Below, piece by piece: positions 1-11,820 of a stretch of 27,500 nt of DNA. The translations under genes were made by a program, and so were the position numbers. The DNA comes from Chrysomallon squamiferum. Lineage: Eukaryota > Mollusca > Gastropoda > Neomphalida > Peltospiridae. Under the pieces are notes generated by a model that made no database searches, was not told where the DNA came from, and saw nothing but the letters and a program-made list of their open reading frames with translations. Every line of letters begins with the position of its first letter. The first letter of the stretch is position 1. Location of the stretch: the NCBI GenBank assembly GCA_012295275.1, contig CM022669.1, positions 4,221,777 through 4,249,276 of the forward strand. Direction: 5' to 3'.

Positions 1-132
<132 letters not shown>

Positions 133-281
133 CTAAAATCAGACAATATTTTATCTTATCATAAATAATTTTACAATCATCTGTTTTTAATAATTTGGTC
201 CCACGAAATGTTGAACCAGCACTGAAGAAAAAAATCCGACTGTTATCAAAGTATATAAAAATTACAAATTACTTTTGTTAC

Positions 282-519
282 CTTATAGTAATCGGTGCTG
301 TATATGTCACGTGACATTCCGAAGTCTCCGATTTTCACAACCATGTTAGACCCGACCAGACAGTTTCTGGTGGCCAGATCTCTGTGCACGAAATGCTGTG
401 TGGCCAAGTAGTCCATCCCCATAGCGATCTGGTTACAGATGTGTAACAACTGAGACAAGGAGAGCGGCTCGCCTCTTCTAGGTGTGTTACCTATTATACC
501 AGCGTCAGGACCATGACAC
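282..519 (-). CDS. Trk-like exon: catalytic loop, DFG and activation loop
   Basis: The exon opens CHGPDAG, the Trk 'HGPDA' signature, followed by a short kinase-insert-like segment ([19 protein letters not shown]). It contains the catalytic loop HRDLATRN with catalytic Asp at 378-380, the metal-binding DFG with Asp at 324-326, and the activation loop [11 protein letters not shown], whose three tyrosines (300-302, 288-290, 285-287) form the YxxxYY autophosphorylation motif typical of Trk and insulin receptor families. The acceptor is GTTTCCAG and the donor GTAACA after AAG (phase 0). Nothing essential is missing, so the enzyme looks catalytically competent. Confidence 0.97.
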
Positions 520-1618
520 CTGGAAACAAATTAATCTGCATTTGATACACAATTAATAATATCTCTAACATCAGCTGTTCTTGTTATTTTGTTTCTTTAT
601 GTCCATGGTCAGTCTAGCATATAATGAAATCAGCAAGTCGCTGAATACGGTGGTAATGACATGCAATGAAATCGAAATATGATAAAATGTTTCTACACTG
701 AAATGAGAACTGGATATAGCGATAAAAATTCGGTAATCGCATAAAATGAATGGATGTTGATTATGTGCCTAGAAACTCGTTTATATTAAAAGAAATAATA
801 AAGATTCAAAAATGAAAAGCACTCAAAAAAAAAAAAAACCCATGTAATACTCAGCCATAATTGAAGATCACTAAAGATTACACAATCTGCAGTAATAAAG
901 TTAAACATCAGATTAATAGTAAAACAGAAAATAATGCAGGCACGTTATTACTAGGCAATACACCGAACCAACTTGTCATCAATGACTAAAAGGTTCTTTG
1001 TAAATACCTAGACCGTGTTACCAATGTTAATATTTTCGGAATTAAATAAAGATTAAGGTTTGATATCTCTTCGATTTAGATGTTCTAACAGAATTATTTA
1101 ATCTTATCTAACATGATGGTAGGATTTTTTGTTTACTGTGATAGCTCCTTTAGGATAAAATTAGATTCTATAACGAGGAAGATCCATTTAGGAGAAAATC
1201 TGCTGCACGATAAATTGGAAAGTCATTCAGTATAAATTCTGCGTATTAGATGATGGAAGACTATGCGGGACATTAACGAAATGAATCACGACTAAAGTTA
1301 TGCATATTTACAACCAGGGTTTGAACAACAACAACACATTAAGTTAGCTGTGAAACTGTACCGCTTTCTTGAATATTGGTTTTGTATTTCTCTGTGAATA
1401 TATATAATTAACATTTGAAATGATTTTTACGAAATGTCATATGCTGCATATTACGCAACTACAGATAAAAAAAAAAAATCTTCAGTAATGCAAAAATACT
1501 ATTCTGACTAAGAAATATTAAACAAATCAACAACAAGTATTAACATTGACTGTACACATACTATAATATTCAGTACTACGATAACTGAAACATATCACAA
1601 ATACAACTGGCATGTTAC
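520..1618 (-). other. Intron between the two kinase exons
   Basis: This 1.1-kb intron is AT-rich and non-coding in both strands as far as I can see. It contains short A runs (about 824-838 and 1467-1479). Around 1140-1290 it carries sequence shared in diverged form with 4850-5000 (see the repeat entry). No RNA gene or mobile-element open frame was recognised. Confidence 0.8.
1140..1290. repeat. Dispersed repeat, copy 1
   Basis: Shares ordered blocks with 4850-5000 on the same strand: TTAGGATAAAAT, a GAGGAAGATCCATTTAGGAG-like block, AAAATCTG, and GGAAGACTATGCGGGACATT (the other copy reads GGAAGACCATATGGGACATT). The blocks appear in the same order and at similar spacing, so this is one diverged family rather than chance. 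No terminal inverted repeats or coding potential were seen. It could be an old short interspersed element or an intron-internal duplication. Confidence 0.6.
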
Positions 1619-1925
1619 CTAAGATAACTGTTAAGATCGCCATTCTCCATGTATTCAAATATCATCATATGCTCGCCTTGGATGGTGCATACACCGTAGA
1701 ACGTGATTATATGTGGATTCTGCAAACTTGACAGAAGCTCTGCCTCTCTTTCGAAGTCTATTTTTGTAGTGTCGTTTGACGAGTATTTTAACGTCTTTAT
1801 TGCCACCTTTGTTGCTTTCCCCGGAGCCTCCAAATCCAAGCACGTGCCGAGATGGACTCGTCCAAAGGCTCCTTCGCCTAAAACTCGGACGAGAGTAATG
1901 CTTTCTGGTTTGATATTCACGATAG
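1619..1925 (-). CDS. Trk-like exon: N-lobe of the tyrosine kinase
   Basis: Just inside the membrane-proximal end (IVNIKPESITLVRVL) lies the ATP-binding glycine loop GEGAFGRV at about 1855-1878. The catalytic lysine follows in KVAIKTLK (codon 1795-1797), then the C-helix DFEREAELLSSL. The next segment, NPHIITFYGVC, leads to the hinge MMIFEYMENGDLNSYLR. All are hallmark positions of Trk kinases, and the wording 'LGEGAFG...FEREAELL...HI..F.GVC...FEYM..GDLN..LR' is closer to Trk than to ROR or insulin receptors. The acceptor is CATTTCCAG and the donor GTAACA. Arg at the exon end is split AG|G with the next exon. All key N-lobe residues are present. Confidence 0.97.
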
Positions 1926-2202
1926 CTGGAAATGTGAGGAATTAAAAAAAAAAAAAACGTAGTTAGTTATACAGTTTTTTTGGATGTACTTCGTTATTAT
2001 AGTCTTTCTTATTTCTTATCCGGTCTTTCTGTGCGATTTCTGTAACATCATACTTGTGATAAAGAATGTTTTTATGTATATATATATATATATATGTATA
2101 TGTATGTTTGTATGTATGTATGTATGCATGCATGCATTAGTAATTTCTACAGCTGTTATCTCAGTATTATTGATTTATATGGGCTAAGCGTTTGTGTCAT
2201 AA

Positions 2203-2257
<55 letters not shown>

Positions 2258-2520
2258 ACATTAGAAAATTTACAAACTATATTCAACTGTATCCTAAACG
2301 ACTTTATGTTATTTAATTTATTTGATTAGATTTTATTTCATTTCATTTCAGTTCAGTTCAGTTCAGTTCAGTTATTTTATTTTATGTTCCATCGCTAGGT
2401 ATACAAACACTAACAGGTGTTTCCTGGAACACCAAAACAATACTGATCTCCTTCTTCTCTACCGTTGTACATAAACCTGATATATATATATTTTTTTTTA
2501 AAACTGGTACATATACAAAC
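1926..2520 (-). other. Intron between membrane exon and first kinase exon, microsatellite-rich
   Basis: This 0.6-kb intron is dominated by simple repeats: a (TA)n/(TATG)n stretch at about 2072-2140, an (AAAT)n tract at 2200-2259, and a pentanucleotide run (TTTCA changing to GTTCA) at about 2335-2386. No other feature was recognised. Confidence 0.8.
2200..2259. repeat. (AAAT)n microsatellite
   Basis: About 15 uninterrupted AAAT units lie inside the intron downstream of the membrane exon. A short pentanucleotide array (TTTCA/GTTCA) follows some 75 nt further along the plus strand. Confidence 0.95.
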
Positions 2521-2746
2521 CTGATGATGTTTCGCTTGTGACCGAGGTGTGACACAGGTAGTGAGGATTGTCCACTAACTGTACACTCTCTGTCAGAGGA
2601 ATCATTTCCTTGCGTTTCAGGTGATGTCGCTTTTTCCCACCCTTGCCACCCTCCAGTCGATTGTTGCGAAATCGCCGGACAAGGAAAATAGTCAAAACAA
2701 TAATTATAACCACTAACACCGTGGCAACAGAAATTCCAATGACCAT
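2521..2746 (-). CDS. Trk-like exon: transmembrane span and juxtamembrane region with NPHY
   Basis: The exon starts MVIGISVATVLVVIIIVLTI with FLV following, a single hydrophobic span of about 22 residues. A basic stop-transfer stretch (RRFRNNR, GGKKRHHLKRK) follows, so this is a type I membrane segment. The juxtamembrane part has ESVQLVDNPHY. The NPHY at 2558-2569 matches the vertebrate Trk NPxY site whose phosphotyrosine recruits the PTB domains of Shc and FRS2. The acceptor is CATTCCAG and the donor is GTTTGT after TCATCAG. The leftover G joins CT of the kinase exon to make Ala. It is separated from the stalk exon by a 5-kb intron. Confidence 0.95.
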
Positions 2747-2984
2747 CTGGAATGAGACGTAAAATAAATAGAAATTACTGACAATGGCTAAAAGATTTAA
2801 CTGCATTAAAGATTAAAGAAAAATAGAAAAAAAACGTTATAATAATTTGAGATATTTTCGTTTAGATAAAATATAAAATTAGATTAATATTGTTATTTGT
2901 TCTTCTTCTTCCTTTTTGCGTTATCAGTGTCACTGTTGTTGTTCTTGTCAAATATTTCATTAACTAATACATAAAGAAAAGACT

Positions 2985-3085
<101 letters not shown>

Positions 3086-4849
3086 AAATAGTGAGAGAAG
3101 AGAAAAAGAGAAAAAGAACCAGAGACGAGGAAAACAAATGAGAAAGGAAAGCCGTGTTGCCGCTGGGGGATGCTGAATTTAATTGCGTCAGTGAAAGTTT
3201 AAATTGCAAATACTACAGAGTCCTAGGGATACACGGAGCGAAAGATTTCACACATAACATTTAAAAGAAATCGGAGAAGACCGCCGTGAGTATGTGTAAA
3301 TTAGCGTAAAACGAGCTGAATCACTGCAAAAATATGTCGTGACCTTCAGCGTTAATCACAGAAGCAGAATTTACAATTTCTAAAAAAAAAAATGGAATTT
3401 AACATTCAGTTGTAAAGATCGATCTGAAAAAGAATATAATAAAATACCATATCAAGCTGATTATAGAGTGAATAAAGCTTATTACAATAATTTCTACATT
3501 ATTTCTTTTAACGATTTACTTTCTTTTTCTTTAAGATTTTTTCTTAAAGACAAGTGATCGCAGACGCTGTTACAGGAAAGGTTAACGTACGACATACATT
3601 CTTGGAGTCTTCTACCGATAAAACAGATTTCTTCTTGACCGACCGTTGCCCCGGGATTAACCAGGGTCTATGAAAAACGTCACCGCCAGTAAGAAAATAA
3701 ATAATCAGCTGACAAACATATTCGAGATAAACACGTCTCGTGTAGTGATCGGAGAAGTTTTAAACATCTTCGTCAACAGATTATAGATCCGCGGTTCAAA
3801 AGAGTTCACATTCTGCGGAGTTATCGCGACTAATTCGTTCAACTATTATCTGTTTCTGGTCATGATTCAGAATTTTCTACCGTAAATATTTAACACAGGT
3901 TAGGCAGATACTAATGTGTATTTAGTACCGTTTAAACTGGGCTTAATTCATTATTATTTTTTTTTTTTTTATTAATTTCTGATTTCATTTCTGCAACAAT
4001 TCTGTTTGGGTTTTATTTTCTGTAATAATTTTAAACAGTTTTTTTATTTATTATTATTATTATTATTTCAGACTAGCTATGGTTTGGCGAAATCTGTGCT
4101 GTAGTTAGTAATCTGGACGAGCATTTCTCCTCTGGACAGAGGTTTGTCATTTTTACTGTGTCTTTATGTCGAAGTTGTAATGGAATATATCCAACCATGT
4201 AATTTTGTCATTGCTGGCCCACTGTTTGTGCGACAGCGTAATTACCACAGTGCTTTCAACGCAAATGATCCAGTTTGGTTTCTGCAATCCGCTGTTTGCC
4301 CAATAATAACGTTGACTAACAAAGAACTTAATTTTAAAGATCACAAGCAAAACATTTATTTTCATTTTACAATGTTATAAAATGAACGTATTGTGTTTGT
4401 TTTTTGTTTTTTAATTACGATATATTTCTGCGTGTAGTGATATGACGGTATGTATACTATAATCATAATAAATCGTTAATGATTACGTAATTACAAACCA
4501 TCTTTCAGTTTGAGAAAATCTCACCAAAATAAATATTCGACTACAGTTCTATCTCACTAGAGAAGATAAAAAAAAAACTAAAAAGTAATAACGGTGACCA
4601 TTTGACACAAACTCGTAAAACCGAAAGGAAATAATTATAAGTAAGTTTTCATTATGCAACAAAACGGACCATCTCACTGTACATAAATAAACAGTTCTTA
4701 GATAACATTTAAATAATAATTCAAATAGTATTGTTTTATAATACATCTTAATTATTTAACTTAATTTAATCATAAAGATTTAGCTGTTCTACCAGTATTA
4801 TTCAGTGACACTCATGAATACGTTGTAGTGTATGGCATAGTGTGAACGC

Positions 4850-5000
4850 ACCATTAGGATAAAATCTGCCGCGATAGTAAGAGAGACCCATAAAGGAAAA
4901 AAATCTGTTTTAACCAGAAATTGTTATAAAATATTTGTGCTGTAACATGGAAGACCATATGGGACATTAATTAATGATCAGTTCCGTTTTTAGCATGTTC
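4850..5000. repeat. Dispersed repeat, copy 2
   Basis: This is the diverged partner of 1140-1290, starting with TTAGGATAAAATCTGC and including AAAAAATCTG and GGAAGACCATATGGGACATT. It lies in the intron between the stalk exon and the membrane exon. The two copies differ by many substitutions and small indels, so the duplication is old. Confidence 0.6.
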
Positions 5001-5854
5001 ACAGTAGCATAATCTATTAAACGCCAAATATGTGAAAATAAAATAAATATCACAAAATATATAAATAATTCTTCCATATATATTAAAATAATGACAAATA
5101 TTAAAAAAGTTTTTATCTTTCCCTAAATACATACACACATACAAACATACATTAGATATTTTCTTTACGCAGCACAGATCTATTATAGGAATGTAGTTAT
5201 TTCAATATAATTTTTCATCTTCAGTTTACATCCATTGAACGAATTTGCCTGGATCCAGTACAATAGCTCTTTGTTGGAAGATGTCAGACACCTTTCACGT
5301 AAGATAAATTTCCCCTCCAACTTAACTGGTCTTATCACGGAAAGATCAGAAATAATCATAACGGACGACCATTTGACTGCTAGGAGAACACATACACAGA
5401 CAATGTATCAATATTAATATTCAACGAAAGGGTTTCACGGACTTAACGGTCAAACACAAACACACACAGACAGGACAGTCTAATCGTTATGACATCAGGG
5501 GCATTTAGCTTAATGAGAGGGAAACAGAGAAGCTGGAGTGATAAACTGATTCTAAACAGAAGCCCGATGCCTGCAAACCAGAATCCAATTAACTCCAAAG
5601 ACACAATGCGAGACATGGTGAAGACGTCGAGTCGCCGTTGATCATCTGAAGTGGGTTTCGTCGGATACGCTCAGGGAAACTAATTCTGACTGATGTTACT
5701 GGAAGACGAAAGAATTCAAACAGTGTGTTGAGATCACGATGCAGAACATCAGTGGGTTGTCAAGATGTGAACCGTCACAGATTTAATTTGTAAGAACACT
5801 TAGGAAACAACACAAGTGATACTTCAGAACTAGACAGTTTATTTGTTATGTTTA

Positions 5855-5997
5855 TTTATATTACTACTACTATTCTGTTTGTATTACTGCTACAGAAATA
5901 ACTTCTGATGATGATGCTGTTACTATTATTATTACTGCTGCAACTACTACTACTACTACTCCTACTACTACTACTACTACTCCTACTACTACTACCA

Positions 5998-6030
<33 letters not shown>

Positions 6031-6190
6031 TCTCCACTACTGCTATCTCTATTATTACTAGCATTACTAAATCATATGCTACTACCACTACTAATGTCAT
6101 TATTACTACAATTATTATTATATTTTATTATTATTCTTTTATTATTATTATTGTTGTTGTTGTTGTTGTTGTTGTTGTCGTTGTTGTTAC
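5855..6190. repeat. Imperfect triplet-repeat zone (ACT/ATT/GTT)
   Basis: About 330 bp of interrupted triplets: ATT, then (CTA)n with CCT and CCA variants, then ATT, ending in (TTG)n. The interrupted pattern indicates an old, slipping microsatellite. Both strands are open in some frames only because of the period of three. Confidence 0.9.
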
Positions 6191-7134
6191 AACTGAATTA
6201 TATAGTTTTGTATATTGAAAAAAAAAAAACATAATGTTCCAAATATATTAAACGACAATATACATTTTTCCTAATGCTACTAATCTCTCAAGTCTAGGAT
6301 CTGATATAGTTAAATCGAATCCCAGTATCGAATATTATTCTTAACTAAATGGAAACCTGAAACAGTCCTTTTTCTTTTCAAAGGAATTATCAACACAATT
6401 GTATTACAGACTTTAACAAACCTGATTCTGTTACAGCAGGCACAAGACAGACATGCACGAAACGTTGGTGACTGTAGACAAATTGAAAACATGTGACTGA
6501 CTGATATCGTTTTCCATTCATTTCTGATCAATCCACATTATACATACGGGGGTAGAACTGAGGGAGCGGGGGCGGGAAAACAGTGGGGAAATTTGGTAAA
6601 AAAGTAAGAAGGAGTTGTTGCTTCTGGTTTAATCTGGGTAACTTTGGGGTAAAATCAAACATTCAGCCCATCCCCTTAACCTAAAAGTCACCATAATGAT
6701 GTACCGGTGGGCAGAACCAGTGACATTTTAATTGAAATACTGAATCTGCGGGTGATATGGATATCAATGATCTCCCAGGAACTGCTTTAACAGTAATGAA
6801 ATCAGTACCAGCAAGAAAAACCATCCTCTAACGGTTTCCATATGGCAGCACAAGACAGATTCTTCATCAGTCATTCATTATTACAGGTAATTACCTTAAA
6901 TAACCTTAAGTACATGCAAACTATCTGGTCGGCTTGTCAAAGACGCCCACACCATACATTCACTGGATTCTGTCACAACATTGTTATTAACGTATCCACA
7001 TTCCAAACAGTGGCTCAGTAGCTTTGATGTTCTGCATACAGACACACAGACAAGAATAAAATTAGACTGATACTGACATCAAAGATACAACAACGCAAAT
7101 GAGGTTTATTTTTGTATCATTACAGTCACCAGCG

Positions 7135-7320
7135 CCGTCGTCATCATCATGATCATCATCATCACCATCATCATCACCATCATCACAATATCAATGACAT
7201 TTTCGTTTCTACTACTGTTGCTGTTTTACTACTACAACAACAGCATGTTTGATTTCATTGCTGTGACATTGATATTGCTGCTACTGCTGCTACTGCTGCT
7301 ACTATTATATTCTGTTACTG
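7135..7320. repeat. Imperfect triplet-repeat zone (CAT/CTG)
   Basis: Short CAT/CAC triplets lead into CTG/CTA triplets (GCTGCTACTGCTGCTACTGC is a typical stretch). It is similar in style to 5855-6190 and 7385-7615, suggesting this intron has repeatedly gained triplet expansions. Confidence 0.85.
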
Positions 7321-7384
7321 CCACTAATACACTAGTTTCTTGCAACAGCTAAAACTTTACTACTTCTGTTAAAACTTATAATAT

Positions 7385-7615
7385 AAAACAAAAGCTGCTA
7401 CTACCATAAGCATGGCTGCTATTCTGGTACCATTACTAAAACGCCAGTACTACTGCTATTACTATAACCATTGCTACTACGACTACTACCATTACTGTTA
7501 GTAGTACTACTACAATTACTACTACTACTCCACTATTAATACTACTACTACCACTACAACTACTATTACTACTACCACTACTACTACTACTGGCACTACT
7601 GTCGTTGCTGGTACC
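7385..7615. repeat. Imperfect triplet-repeat zone (ACT/GCT)
   Basis: Interrupted CTA/CTG triplets run up to just before the stalk exon's donor side. They lie within 90 nt of the stalk-exon 5' splice site at 7701-7702, so expansions here sit close to functional splice signals. Confidence 0.85.
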
Positions 7616-7702
7616 TCATTTACTCGCTAAAGTTACAACTATATACCGCTACAAAATGATATCTGTGCAGTAACGTAAATTTTCTGTAGAGATAAAACAT
7701 AC

Positions 7703-7875
7703 TTCTGGGTTTGTTCCACTTCCAGCTTCCGTTATGAATTCCACTGGTTTGGCAGTATCGTCTTCTGTAGACAGTCCCTCATCTCCTTTCTCCAAACCAT
7801 CGTTGTTAACTTTTCGCTTATCTCCCCTGAACCTGGGGCCTTCCGGCATAGGTGGCTTCCAGCTCATACCTACTC
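7703..7875 (-). CDS. Trk-like exon: extracellular stalk before the membrane
   Basis: This exon encodes about 57 hydrophilic residues, including MSWKPPMPEGPRFRGDKRKV, an acidic stretch (DGLEKGDEGL, STEDD) and the end FITEAGSGTNPE. It is placed by phase. The Ig2 donor leaves one base, and this exon supplies two (GA or GT). It ends at phase 0 (GAA|GTATGT), exactly what the membrane exon needs. Vertebrate Trks have a similar variable, low-similarity stalk between Ig2 and the membrane span. Two acceptors 6 nt apart (CAG at 7876-7878 and TAG at 7870-7872) are both in frame, differing by two residues (VG). Sequence similarity alone would not identify this exon. Confidence 0.8.
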
Positions 7876-8386
7876 CTGTTTAAACAGACCTGTTTTTAAT
7901 ATCACTTCTCACCAAAAAGCAAGTCATCAGTTAGTAATAAATGTTTTATTTATTTAGCAAAAGTATGACATGATTTCCTTAATCGGCCCAGTAACGTATT
8001 AGCCTAATTTTTAATACGACATAAATCTGACGCAAACACGATTTGGGAAACAGGAAAGAGGATTTGTGAATAGTTCATATTCAGAACATTCGTCGACTTA
8101 TTATTGTTACATGCATATTGACATACATTAACCTTTAAAGCGCTATGAAATGATATTACTGTTTCTGTCTCGCTTCCATTAAAGGTTATTAACAGATTTG
8201 CGATGTCAAGATTTGCTGTACAATAAAATGTACCAATACGTCTGATTCTAGTACTAAATATTCTGCTTTAACACAGTTAACAAATAAAAGACCTGATATG
8301 AATTTTAAGGAAACTACCGTATTGGCAGATTGTGTACGTATGATGAATCTTAACGTTTCTTTGAATATATTCATGGGGCAACAGAC

Positions 8387-8390
<4 letters not shown>

Positions 8391-8437
<47 letters not shown>

Positions 8438-8480
8438 CATTATTATTATCATCATCAATTATTATTATCATCATCATTAT
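8391..8480. repeat. (ATT)n microsatellite
   Basis: About 17 perfect ATT units are followed by ATT/ATC variants and a T-rich tail. Confidence 0.95.
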
Positions 8481-8562
8481 TTTTTTTTTTTTATTTTTAT
8501 TTTATTTATTTTTTATTTTTGAAAAAGACACTTCAGTTCATTGCAATATTAACGGTTATGTA

Positions 8563-8666
<104 letters not shown>

Positions 8667-8733
8667 CAGAAATAATACAAAACAACAATAATAATGATTA
8701 ATGACTTATTAAAACTAACGTTAACATTCTTAC

Positions 8734-9029
8734 CTCGAGGTACGTTGTGAGAGAAAGATATGTTTGCAGTAGCCACGCCCAACCTGTTTTCTGCGACTAT
8801 CGTGTACACGCCGTCCATTCTTGGGCTCTTCAGAACAAACTGCAGGCTGCCGTTAACCCCGTTCTTGTACGGACGTGGTCTGTCCTGGATGCTTGTTTTA
8901 ACAGTAAGATCCAGCCACTTGTTGTTTTTAACCATTTTATTTTTGGTTTCGGCCATCCTAGCACGGAGTACGTAATGCTTGTATGTAGCATTCCCGTCTC
9001 TTTTTTCAGAGATAAAATCTTTGGCTTGC
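8734..9029 (-). pseudogene. Trk-like exon: Ig domain 2, coding frame broken by one base
   Basis: The acceptor (TTTTTCACAG) and donor (GTAAGA) are both good. Entering with the phase set by either Ig1 exon (two bases), the first third reads KPKILSLKKETG and ITYSVLGWPKPKIKWLK, which aligns with the Trk Ig2 segment 'PTITFLESP...FTVKGNPKPALQW'. That frame hits a stop at 8830-8832. The second part is Trk-like only one frame back: NGSLQFVLKSPRMDGVYTIV and AENRLG, equivalent to '[22 protein letters not shown]'. Leaving in that frame fits the next exon. The exon is 296 nt; a length one base greater would fit. The switch lies between about 8932 and 8850, possibly at the A5 run (8925-8929) or at the A4 run (8896-8899) downstream. 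I class it as broken as written. It may still be functional if the base is an assembly error. Confidence 0.85.
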
Positions 9030-9554
<525 letters not shown>

Positions 9555-9830
9555 ATAACACAGATATTTTTCCCACGGTCTGCACTTTAGCCACCATGTT
9601 GTCGGCAATGCATCGGAGCAGAATCTTATTGCTAGCCATGGACACGTTCGTAATATCCAATCTTTTTGTTAAACCACCATTGAGAGAAGTAATAGAGAAG
9701 TTATCTTTTAAATGAGAGACGTTCCAACTAATTTCTGGTCTGGGTTTTCCACTTCCAGTGCATTCGAAAGAAATATTTCCAGTTATATTAGTGATGATTG
9801 ATTTTGGCTCTATCACGACTGAAGGTACGT
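9555..9830 (-). CDS. Trk-like exon: Ig domain 1, copy B
   Basis: This is a homologous 276-nt copy of the Ig1 exon with identical start and end phases. Residues include (D)VPSVVIEP, FECTGSGKPRP, EISWNVSHL, GLTKRLDITNVS and LRCIADNMV. By hand alignment without gaps, 51 of 91 residues match copy A, and all structural Cys/Trp positions are kept. The acceptor is ATATTTCAG. The donor is GTAACT after TTAT, at the position homologous to the copy A donor. It adds N-glycosylation sequons (NIT, NIS, NVS, NFS) relative to copy A. Charged surface positions differ (for example SK/SH, QE/KD, DDE/QTV), as expected if the copies have different surface properties. It could be an alternative exon or a third Ig domain used together with copy A. 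Confidence 0.93.
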
Positions 9831-9978
9831 CTGAAATATGATGGAAAACACAGCTTGAATATAATTATTGATATTAACGAGGAAGGATGCGTTAAGTTAA
9901 TATAACCATCATGATGAAGACGATTTATTGTTTATAAATGGATGAGTAAACTTTGTAATAACGAGTAATGTAGATGTT

Positions 9979-9997
9979 AATAATAATAATGATCATG

Positions 9998-10041
<44 letters not shown>
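9979..10041. repeat. (AAT)n microsatellite
   Basis: About 20 AAT units, slightly interrupted at the left end (AATGATCATGATAATAAT). Confidence 0.9.
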
Positions 10042-10042
<1 letters not shown>

Positions 10043-10679
10043 TAAAGAAATAAAAGAAATAAAATAGCAACAACAATAATGAAAATGAAAATAATGAACG
10101 TAACATGGCAAGCAGAAGCATTATTTTGAAACGAAAGCGCAAATTATGTAAGGTTTTATGTTTCGTCTACATTTCAGCATAAATAATTTTGCATCCATAT
10201 GCTAATAAAGCTTTTATATACGTATAAACAATAATAATCATGCAAAGTATTAACATATGAAATAAGCCAATTGATTAATATAAACATACCATTTGTTTAT
10301 AATTGTATTTATTCATCGTTTCAATACAGTTTATAAGACTCGTGCATGAACAGCGTAAACCAAAAGATTGTAACTTACCAGAGAGTTCACAAAATGTCAT
10401 AGACGTTTCGAAACATAGCATTATGGAAGTGCAAGATGAACCTTGTAATTTTATATAATTCTTGTTTGATGTAATACATTTATCATTGATATTAAATGTG
10501 TTAAAAAAAATAGTATATTTTGGTCCCTTCTCGACTTTCATTAGTGATGACGATAGAGTTATAATTTTTTTTTTTCTTCTGTGCTATGAAAGAAACATAG
10601 TAATTTGTTTTTTGATAGTGTAATGAAAAAAGTATTTGTTTTGATTATATTTTCTATAAACGATACAACACAATATTTC

Positions 10680-11090
10680 CTTATAGGAGAACTGTTATTT
10701 TTTCTTATTGCATTGGTAGGAAAATTATCACTTCTTTATTATTATTATTATTGTTTTATTGTTTGTTATTTTTCTTACTACTAACATCGTTTGTATTTAT
10801 CGGAAAATTGATACGTTTATTTTTTTTCTTTACATTTACAAGAAAATGGCCATTTTTCTTTTACTATAATTATTAATAAAACTGATTCTTTCTTCTGTTA
10901 TGCTCATAGATGAATTTCCACTTTACTACTATTACATTTCTAGGAGAATTGCCATTCCTCCTGTTTTTATTATTATTTTTCTTTTTTTGGTGCGCGCGTG
11001 TGTTTGTCTGTGTGTGTGTGTCTGAATTATCGCTCCTTCGTCAAACAAACTTACAGAAGAATTCCCAGTTGTTCTTGCTATTAATTTGCA
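10680..11090. repeat. Degenerate array with AGGAGAATTGCCA-like core
   Basis: The core recurs as ATAGGAGAACTGTTATTTTT, TAGGAAAATTATCACTT, CGGAAAATTGATACG, ACAAGAAAATGGCCATTTTT, TAGGAGAATTGCCATTCC and ACAGAAGAATTCCCAGTTG, spaced about 50-90 bp and separated by T-rich/ATT filler. The same core occurs at 14725-14850, so it is a family. No coding role was seen. Confidence 0.55.
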
Positions 11091-11518
11091 GGTTGCTCAA
11101 GCACGCTGAGTTGTACCTTCTACATGAAATAGTAGATAATATATCTAACATAAGCATTACAAATAATATCCAGCAGGAATAAACTACAGCGCTAGTAAAA
11201 TGTTGACCTAGTGGTATGTTCGGAGATGCATACGACTTTTTACACACTACTGCATAACGCTAAAACAAACACAGGTTTGGCTATTAATCTAATCACTACT
11301 TTGAACCAAAAGAGGAAGGGAAGCGTGTGGTTCGATAATAACGTACAATACACTGTCACAGATCTCTGCACGATCCCGCGTTTTAGAATATCACTTTCTA
11401 ATCTCAATGAAACTTAATTCTGTATTCTTGTTCAACCGATTATAGGCACCGGATTTAAATTCGTTTCAGAATACGTTCTTGAGTAAATTAATAGTCACTA
11501 TTTTATTTAGTAATGGAC

Positions 11519-11522
<4 letters not shown>

Positions 11523-11599
<77 letters not shown>
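11523..11599. repeat. (TA)n microsatellite
   Basis: About 38 perfect TA units. This sequence can extrude as a cruciform and is a common assembly weak point. Confidence 0.97.
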
Positions 11600-11602
<3 letters not shown>

Positions 11603-11757
11603 TTTTCTTATTTATTTTAGTTTATGTGATAAATGAATCTGTTTTCCTACCCGTCTCTCCCATCTGTTACTGCTTTCTGCGGACTGCTATCTAGAATATT
11701 AAGAAAACTGTATTTTTTATTTTTGTGCTGTTTTGTTGTTGTTGTTTTTTTAATCTA

Positions 11758-11759
<2 letters not shown>

Positions 11760-11791
<32 letters not shown>

Positions 11792-11820
11792 TTTTAATTA
11801 TTATTATTATTATTATTATT
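11760..11820. repeat. (ATT)n microsatellite
   Basis: Two (ATT)n blocks separated by a T run, ending about 86 nt from the donor of Ig1 copy A. Confidence 0.92.

Noticed and set aside
5870-6234. Poly-Leu and poly-Val frames on both strands
   Set aside because: By-products of imperfect triplet repeats.
7649-7702. Extension of the stalk exon past the GTATGT donor (VCFISTENLRY)
   Set aside because: The donor at 7701-7702 gives the phase 0 junction the membrane exon requires; the extension ends in a stop before any membrane span.
8925-8933. Programmed -1 frameshifting at GGTTAAAAAC as the main explanation for the Ig2 break
   Set aside because: The motif fits only loosely and no downstream stimulatory structure was demonstrated. 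A single missing A in a homopolymer is simpler, so recoding is kept only as a minor alternative.
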